This document shows, one piece after another, positions 57,900 through 64,000 of a stretch of 64,000 nt of DNA. Position 1 is the first letter of the stretch; each line of letters opens with the position of its first letter. The DNA comes from Terebella lapidaria (lineage: Eukaryota > Annelida > Polychaeta > Terebellida > Terebellidae): the NCBI GenBank assembly GCA_949152475.1, contig OX424559.1, positions 32,965,119-33,029,118 on the forward strand, read 5' to 3'. Made by a program: the position numbers and the translations under genes. Under the pieces are notes generated by a model. That model was given only the letters and a program-made list of their open reading frames with translations. It had not been told where the DNA came from and searched no databases.

Positions 57900-57952
57900 A
57901 CAAGGTTTCTAGAAACTAGAAACATTCAAGGTTTCTAGAAACGAGGTTTCTT
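57900..57952. promoter_or_regulatory. Heat-shock-element-like repeat
   Basis: GGTTTCTAGAAAC occurs twice, about 28 bp apart (57903 and 57931), with additional GAAAC and TTC words between and after them. TTCnnGAA is the core pair of a heat-shock factor site. It lies within the intron preceding the KIAA1586-like exon. It could equally be a short tandem repeat without function. Confidence 0.4.
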
Positions 57953-58671
57953 CTGACTTCAATAACTTGTATCGTCTAATCTTAGAATATACTGGAACAT
58001 GTTTCTTTTACATTCACAAAACAGTGTCAGCTTTACCTTAGTAATACTTTGATGCCCTGTTAATATCAAGCAACAAATGACCATGGACTCATAGCTCACC
58101 TGTAGTGATGGTGTAGACCGATCAAAAGGGTCTTTATCATACTGGCCTTTTGCCGAGGACTTCATGGCATCTCTGGAGATCCGGAGATGTATACTTGATA
58201 TGAAAGTTCTGAATTATATGCTAGTATATAGTTTAACACAAAAGATTCAAAGATTGATTAATGAGAACCTGTCAACATGATGAATGCAAGCTTAATCAAT
58301 AATGTATTTTGAATACAGTAACATACGTTGTATTCATGTATTGTTATTGAATGTTCATAAACGAAAAACTGTAAGATATATGTACTGGTAAGATTTGAAA
58401 AACATAGCATGCAGACCTGAAGGCCAGCGCGAGTCGGTGAATCAAGCAATGAATAGATATAAGATATGGATGGTCTTGTTTGAGGCGAGCAGCCAAACCA
58501 GAAGTTCCACCCATCAACTTTCCTGATGGAGAGAAAGTTACAACGCCAGTAAATTCAATTAATCAAACATATCACTGTTCGCAGGTTTCAGTTTGGTAAC
58601 TTCGTTGCATTTCGATGCCGATGAGCTACCATATCAAAAAAATTAAACCATCAAGGCTCATACCGTTTGTG

Positions 58672-59000
58672 ACATGGTGATCAATGGAGAATCTTGGAAG
58701 GTCTGGTACACATGTTCGTACAGATGTTCAGCGCTGGTGGACACAGGAGTTTCAACTGTAATGAAATGTGTGTGTACGGTACCATCTGCCGTACCATCTG
58801 CGCAAGTCTGTCTGCGTGTATATAAATATATATAAATATATATGTATACATTGTAAGTTGATGATCTCGTGTATATAAATCCTAATTTATTCACGTCCGA
58901 GTTGATCATTGCTTGGGCAAGCCGGTAAGCTACGGAGTGATGGACCGAAAATAGTGGAACACCTTTTGTGGCGGCTCCCGAATGACAACGAGCGGGAGTT
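58672..59000 (-). pseudogene. Further exons of the ZNF862/KIAA1586-like fragment
   Basis: Upstream on the minus strand, a stretch near 58920-58990 reads GVPLFSVHHSVAYRLAQAM, matching the family motif HCVAHRLxLA. The next exon (acceptor CATTACAG|TTGAAAC, donor ACG|GTATGAG; 58672-58762) reads TSAEHLYEHVYQTFQDSPL, matching the family segment ending YxxSP. Their order agrees with the family and with the exon at 57640-57886. An intervening small exon at about 58100-58165 (AKGQYDKDPFDRSTPSLQ) is possible but unrecognised. The set is partial. Confidence 0.45.
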
Positions 59001-59069
59001 ACGAAATTCCATGCGATCATGAAGAAGAGTTTTTTTGGGTAGACACAACACTCAAATGCCACAGTCTAA

Positions 59070-59570
59070 AAAGTTATAACAAAAAAATATATATATATTT
59101 ATTTTTTCTATGTCCCTTCAGAAGCTCCATAGGTAGCAGACAAAGCGATTATTGTTGTGGGCTTCATCTAATTCAGTGTCTCCTCCTGCCATAAACTTGA
59201 TGGATGCTGTCTGCGATGCCTCTCAGTTGACGCTCCTCATCTTTGATGCCGTGTTCTAAATTGTGAGATTATAAAGTGAATAAAAACTGGTATATTTTTT
59301 TATTTCCAGAGTGCACATCATATAGGTAGTGCACAACTGATTTGGCAGGTGAATCTTGGGGCATCCAACATCTAGTCAGCCAGCTGTCACGATAATCAGT
59401 TACTTGTAAATAATTTTAAGTAAGCCATTCTGTGCTTCTAACAATACTTGCAATTCTTATTTTCACAGTTTCTGTATGTGTACTTTTACAATCTTGTTTA
59501 TAATGATCCAACACAGTTTTTGTTGATGATTGGGTAAAGTGATAAAGGTCATAGACGTTTTAAACTATTT
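59070..59570. other. Spacer, no gene seen
   Basis: AT-rich. A few duplicated words (AGCCAGCTGTCAC; CATATAGGTAGTGCAC) of no clear meaning. Confidence 0.35.
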
Positions 59571-59572
59571 TT

Positions 59573-61252
59573 AGGTTACCGAACCTTTGGTCCGATAATC
59601 TATTGCCGTGGCGTTGCGTCCGTCGTTTGTCGTCGGCGTCCGTCGTCGTCCGTCCACATTTTTATCTACAAAGTTTATAATCGAATCTTTCTGAAATTTT
59701 GAACAAAAATGCCCAAAAATATTTCGAGAGGGAGGTATTTTTTAGTTCTTTGATTTTCGCAATTTTTTTTCAAAATGGTGACTATTTTTGATGAAAAACA
59801 ACCAATTTTGGACTTTGACGGTCGTTTTCTCATAGTCTGTTCAGTAACTTTTTTTCTTATTGATGCATAGCACTCCTCATATGTACCCCTGTGATGCGTA
59901 TAAGTTTCATTGCCCTTGAATCGCTCAAAGTCGGCCATTTTGGGCCCAAACTCGGCCCGAATGTTACTTTCCCATGTTAAATTCTCCTATGCTTTATAAT
60001 GGGACGCATTTTGCCTAATATCTCACCTAATATTGAGATTAGAGATTAGGAATCAATTGTGGACATATATAGGAAATGATATATGTTGAATATTCTCGTG
60101 ACCTTGAATTTGACCTCTGACCTCTGTTTCAAGGTCACAGGACAAAATGGCTAATATCTGGCTTATTATCGACTTTACAGCTTAGGACTTAATTATGGAC
60201 ATATAGGAAATGATATAATCTGAATATCCTGACGACCTTGAATTTGACCTTTGACCTAATTTTCAAGGTCACAGCACAAAATGGCTAATATCTCGCTTAT
60301 TGTCGACTTTACAGCTTAGGAATCAATTGTGAACATATAACAAATGATATATACTGAATATATTCATGATCTTAATTTTGACATTTGACCTCATTTTCAA
60401 GGTCACAGGACAAACTGGCTAATATCTCACTTCCTATTGACTTCACAGCTTAGGAATCAATTATGAAGATAAAGGAAATGATATATACAGATTATTCTTG
60501 TAACTTTTGACCTAATTTTCAAGGTCACAGGATAAAATGGCTAATATCTCGCTTATTATCGACTTTACAGCTTAGGAATCACTTGTGAACACATAGAAAA
60601 TTATATATGCTGAATATTGCCATGACCTTGAATTCGACCTTTGACCTAATTTTGAAGATCAAATGACAAAATGGCTATTATCTTGCTTCTCCACTGAATT
60701 TATCGCTTGGGAACCAATTGTGGACATATGGAAAATGATATACACTGAATATTTTGATGAATTTGACCTTGACCTTATTCCTCAAGGTCAGAGCACAAAA
60801 TAGCTTATATCTCGCTTATAATTGACTTTACAGCTTAGGAATCCATAATGAACATATAGAAAAATAATATATACTGAATATTTTGGTGACCTTGAATTTG
60901 ACCTCATTTTCAGGATCAGAGAACAAAATGGCTAATATCTTGCTTATTATCGACTTTACAGCTTAGGAATCAATTGCTAACATAGTGGAAATGATATATG
61001 CTGAATAATTTCATGACCCTGAAGTTGACTTTTGACCTCATTTTCAAGGTCACATCACAAAATAGCTAATATCTGACTTATTATCGACTCTACAGCTTTG
61101 GAATCAATTGAGGACATACTGAAAATGATATCTGCTGAATATTCTAATGACCTTGAATTGACCAATGACCTCTTTTCCAAAGTCATGAGACAAAAGGATG
61201 ATATCTAAAATGTATATTGTGCGGTAACCTATCTTAGCCCTTGGGTTAATTT
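59573..61252 (+). repeat. GGTTACC element, copy G (full length, longest)
   Basis: Left end AGGTTACCGAACCTTTGGTC + CGATAATC (hairpin with changes), GTCGTCCGTCCACATTTTTA, central part, then about nine ~140-bp units, and right end GTGCGGTAACCTATC + TTAGCCCTTGGGTTAATTTT. It lies against the pogo/Tigger fragment at 61262 and cuts it off. Confidence 0.9.
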
Positions 61253-61255
61253 TAG

Positions 61256-62075
61256 TTTGATAAATAGCTTCTCTATCGAGGGTTTTACAAAGTTGATGAA
61301 GTGTTGAAGCCACTCGCAAAATCCTTCGTTTGACATCCAACTCTTCTCTTGAGATGTGCAAATTGTACCTGGTGGGGCCATTTCAGTGAGCTTAGACTTC
61401 ATACGCTTCCTTTTGTATTTGAGCATTGGTGGAACATAGTTTCCTGTGGCACTGATGCAAACAACACAAGTTGTTGACTCATCTCGCTGCATTGTTCGTC
61501 ACAGCACCAACCCGTTTCTTGCCCGAGCTGCTATTTTGTGCTGACCATCCTAGACTGTGGATAAAGTTGATTTGTCCAGCCTGTCTGGGGTCAGTTTGTC
61601 CTCATCGTATATCTTCCGAAGCATGTCCAAGAATGCCATCACACGTTCACTGATGAAACCTTGTGCACGGGCCATCGATGTATTTTCTGGTTCACGCAGG
61701 GATAATGAGGAATGACGTCTCTTTAACCCATAGTACCACTTCTTGCCAGCCATCCCATCTTTTCTGTTGAAATTATGTTTGATACCATTTGCTTCTGCCA
61801 GATCGAACGCCAAGTACGGAAATCATTGATGCGCATGCCAAAATAACCTTCCACCAGATCCATGCAGTCCTGAACCAGCTGTTCCTCCAAATCGGACGAT
61901 AAGCAGGTTTTGTGGCCATGAAACTTTTGTTTAATTTCTTCTGGTGCCGTTGTAGTTTGCTTTCCGTACACCTGACTTCTAGCGGCCATGTTGAGGCCCA
62001 TATCCCCACGATTAATGGCAGATAGCTCGATCCATGTCTGACGACGACCAAGCGCCACGCAGTCTGTGGCTCATC
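61256..62075 (-). pseudogene. Pogo/Tigger-like transposase fragment
   Basis: Minus-strand pieces in three frames, in family order: MGLNMAARSQVYGKQTT (HTH linker), GMAGKKWYYGLKRRHSSLSL and REPENTSMARAQGFISERV (CENP-B-type DNA-binding region). Then DESTTCVVCISATGNYVPPM, GTICTSQEKSWMSNEGF and CEWLQHFINFVKPS (DDE core). The last catalytic part is missing because the coding sequence ends at the boundary with GGTTACC copy G. At least two frame changes (near 61780 and 61500) show it is dead. This is a plain Tc1/mariner-pogo DNA transposon. Confidence 0.8.
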
Positions 62076-62079
62076 TGCA

Positions 62080-64000
62080 AATCATGGCAATGTATATTGA
62101 AATTGCAAAATTGACATTTATTACAAACATCTATATTGATGGACCCCGAGCAAAGTATCAAACCAGAAAGTAATATTTTCCGTGATTTATTGTTGTGGAC
62201 CATTCAAGGCAACTTGGTGAAGTGTGGATATTATGGTCCTTTTAAGGAGTCATGGGTGGTCCAATCAAGGCAACTTTGAACTTTCAAATAAATTGTTCAT
62301 TAACGTTGATTAGCAACGCATTGTCCTAAAATATTGCGTTATCGCTCAACTATAAAGGACATACTGTGAATATATAGCGAAAGCTATATTGCATCTGGAT
62401 TCTAGGGTTTTTCTACACTACGATGTACTATGGGATTATTTTAAATCAAAACGGCCGGAAACTCATTTTGTGTCATAACTGTCAGCCAAAACCTTCTCAG
62501 ATTATACCAGTTTAGGATAACTTTTAGGTCTACCCAACATTGAATTCCAGTTGAACAATCACAATGTAGGTTTCATTTAACATACAAATAGTGAGATGGT
62601 TCTATCTAGGCACCGATTAATTGAAGACAACTCCCCCTATACACTAACACTCTTAGCCATTTCGGGATATGAAACTGTGGCCACTATCAGTTTTTCAACA
62701 GCATAAAGCCATCACATGGTACTTTTTGGACCTTTGCACACCACTGGTCAGACTCATGCTTTTCTTCAATAATGAGCTGTTGCATCGGCATTCACCACTG
62801 TTTTGACTATCTATTTCCCCGCTCATTGGTACAATGGTAAAATCCCATTTGAAATTGTATATATATATTGAAATAACTTCGAATTCACGTCAGCAGCTTT
62901 GGACACAGGGCTTGGCGAACTACATACCATGTGATCACGTGAATGGTATACGCCGATTACTAGATTCTAGATTCATGCCTGATTCTATGTGCAATGCATT
63001 GCTTTGGAATCAATTGAAAACGCAGCATAGACGTGGACCCTGGCTGAATCAATGAGTTCATATACTGAGCACTTTATGATAATATCCGAAATCGTCTCTG
63101 AGCTTCCGAAGTTGGTATTGACGGTTTGTGTACAAAAATAAATGGTAACCATTCATCCCATCTCCTCCTGCAGCCGGTGGCAGCAGCTAGTCAATGCGTT
63201 CGCGTCACTTCGTTCATGCGAATGACATCGCAATACTTAATTAGTTATATAGTGTACTCGCATAGACCAAGCGAATGTAGGCCTATCTCGCTATCTGGCC
63301 AGTGATATGAAGGGGATTCGAAAGTACGAAATGGAACTTCTCATACTCTTGTCATAAACGAGGGGCTTCACTCAGCCACCCCCCTCAACCCACACATGAA
63401 AACCGTCACATGCATGTCATCATGCAGCAGCAGCAACAACAACTACAACATTAATAAATTAGCATTGGAGTAAGTGGTAGTAACAACGCGAGAGCCAAGC
63501 AAAACGAAATGTACCGCAATCTATCGTCGGTGTGATGCTGAAATGCACCATAACGAAACGTCTAACAATTAACACTGGCAGCAAAACATAATGAAGGTAC
63601 GCACAGAAATATGGGAGAAATATACTCTAAATCGCGCTAAAATTCAGCGTGTTTCAATGAAGAAATGTATACTTCATTGATTGTGGTATAGCTGTGATCA
63701 ATTCAATCATGGTGTTCAGCCGCCATAGAAAAAACAGTGGGATCAATTTTTGTTGATATAGATCTACCACCATTACAAAGTAATCTTGCTCAATGCATTT
63801 CGCATTGATGTGTGAATTACGCTGGACAACACTGAATACACATTTGAATAAATACGCACATGTATATTGATTGGGAACTATTTTTTTTGTATTCCAACAG
63901 AATTTGAACATAAGTTTGTTTTGAGACACATAAAATAATGGTCATTTTTTTTAACACACTTGAAGGACTCAATCCCTTTCAGAAGCTGTCTTGATTAGTT
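62080..64000. other. Right-edge spacer, no gene seen
   Basis: Unique AT-rich sequence with a short CAG/CAA tract at about 63423-63445. Open frames near 62834 and 63654 lack any recognisable motif. Confidence 0.45.

Overview
The window is eukaryotic and looks like a marine invertebrate animal (mollusc, hemichordate, lancelet or similar). It is AT-rich, its genes have introns with standard GT-AG splice sites, and the words aggcctac/aggcctat recur. It is crowded with decayed DNA transposons, LINE pieces and satellites. Phylum cannot be fixed from sequence alone. I see no rRNA, intact tRNA, CRISPR array, or retroviral or LTR element.

Layout. 0-3.4 kb: a possible exon at the left edge, a 15-bp minisatellite, a long hairpin, a ~150-bp satellite array, and a relic of a SWIM zinc-finger exon. 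5-10.7 kb: an L1/Tx1-like LINE fragment (-), a truncated copy of a recurring element here called the GGTTACC element, an intronless seven-helix receptor gene broken in a T run near its end, and a 5'-truncated jockey/CR1-type LINE inserted in its tail. 10.9-14.3 kb: diverged tandem repeats. 15-18.4 kb (-): a decayed Mutator-like transposase fused to a DEDD 3'-5' exonuclease, with its exon structure still traceable. 19.9 kb (-): an isolated exon.

23.2-32.2 kb (-) is the main host locus. It has a 900+ residue Schlafen-like protein (two AlbA lobes plus an SF1 helicase) in one exon, followed on the same strand by small exons and two exons of a beta-propeller protein. Two MITE-like elements lie in the introns. 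33-49 kb is mostly repeats: copies of the GGTTACC element, a 52-bp minisatellite, tandem tRNA-derived SINE units, a pair of hairpin elements, and a 5.6-kb inverted structure that also preserves the pre-insertion site of one GGTTACC copy.

51.5-54.7 kb (+) is a multi-exon gene with SAP-like, SWIM, YqaJ nuclease and PHD-like parts and two frame breaks. 57.6-59.1 kb (-) holds exons of a ZNF862/KIAA1586-like (hAT-derived) gene. 61.3-62.1 kb (-) holds a decayed pogo/Tigger transposase cut short by another GGTTACC copy. The last 2 kb are featureless.

The GGTTACC element occurs at least seven times. Its ~140-bp internal units carry exact DR1-type nuclear-receptor motifs and extended AGGTCA half-sites, and its left part carries YY1-like motifs. 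This is the most pervasive structure in the window. The Schlafen-like gene is the most interesting protein.
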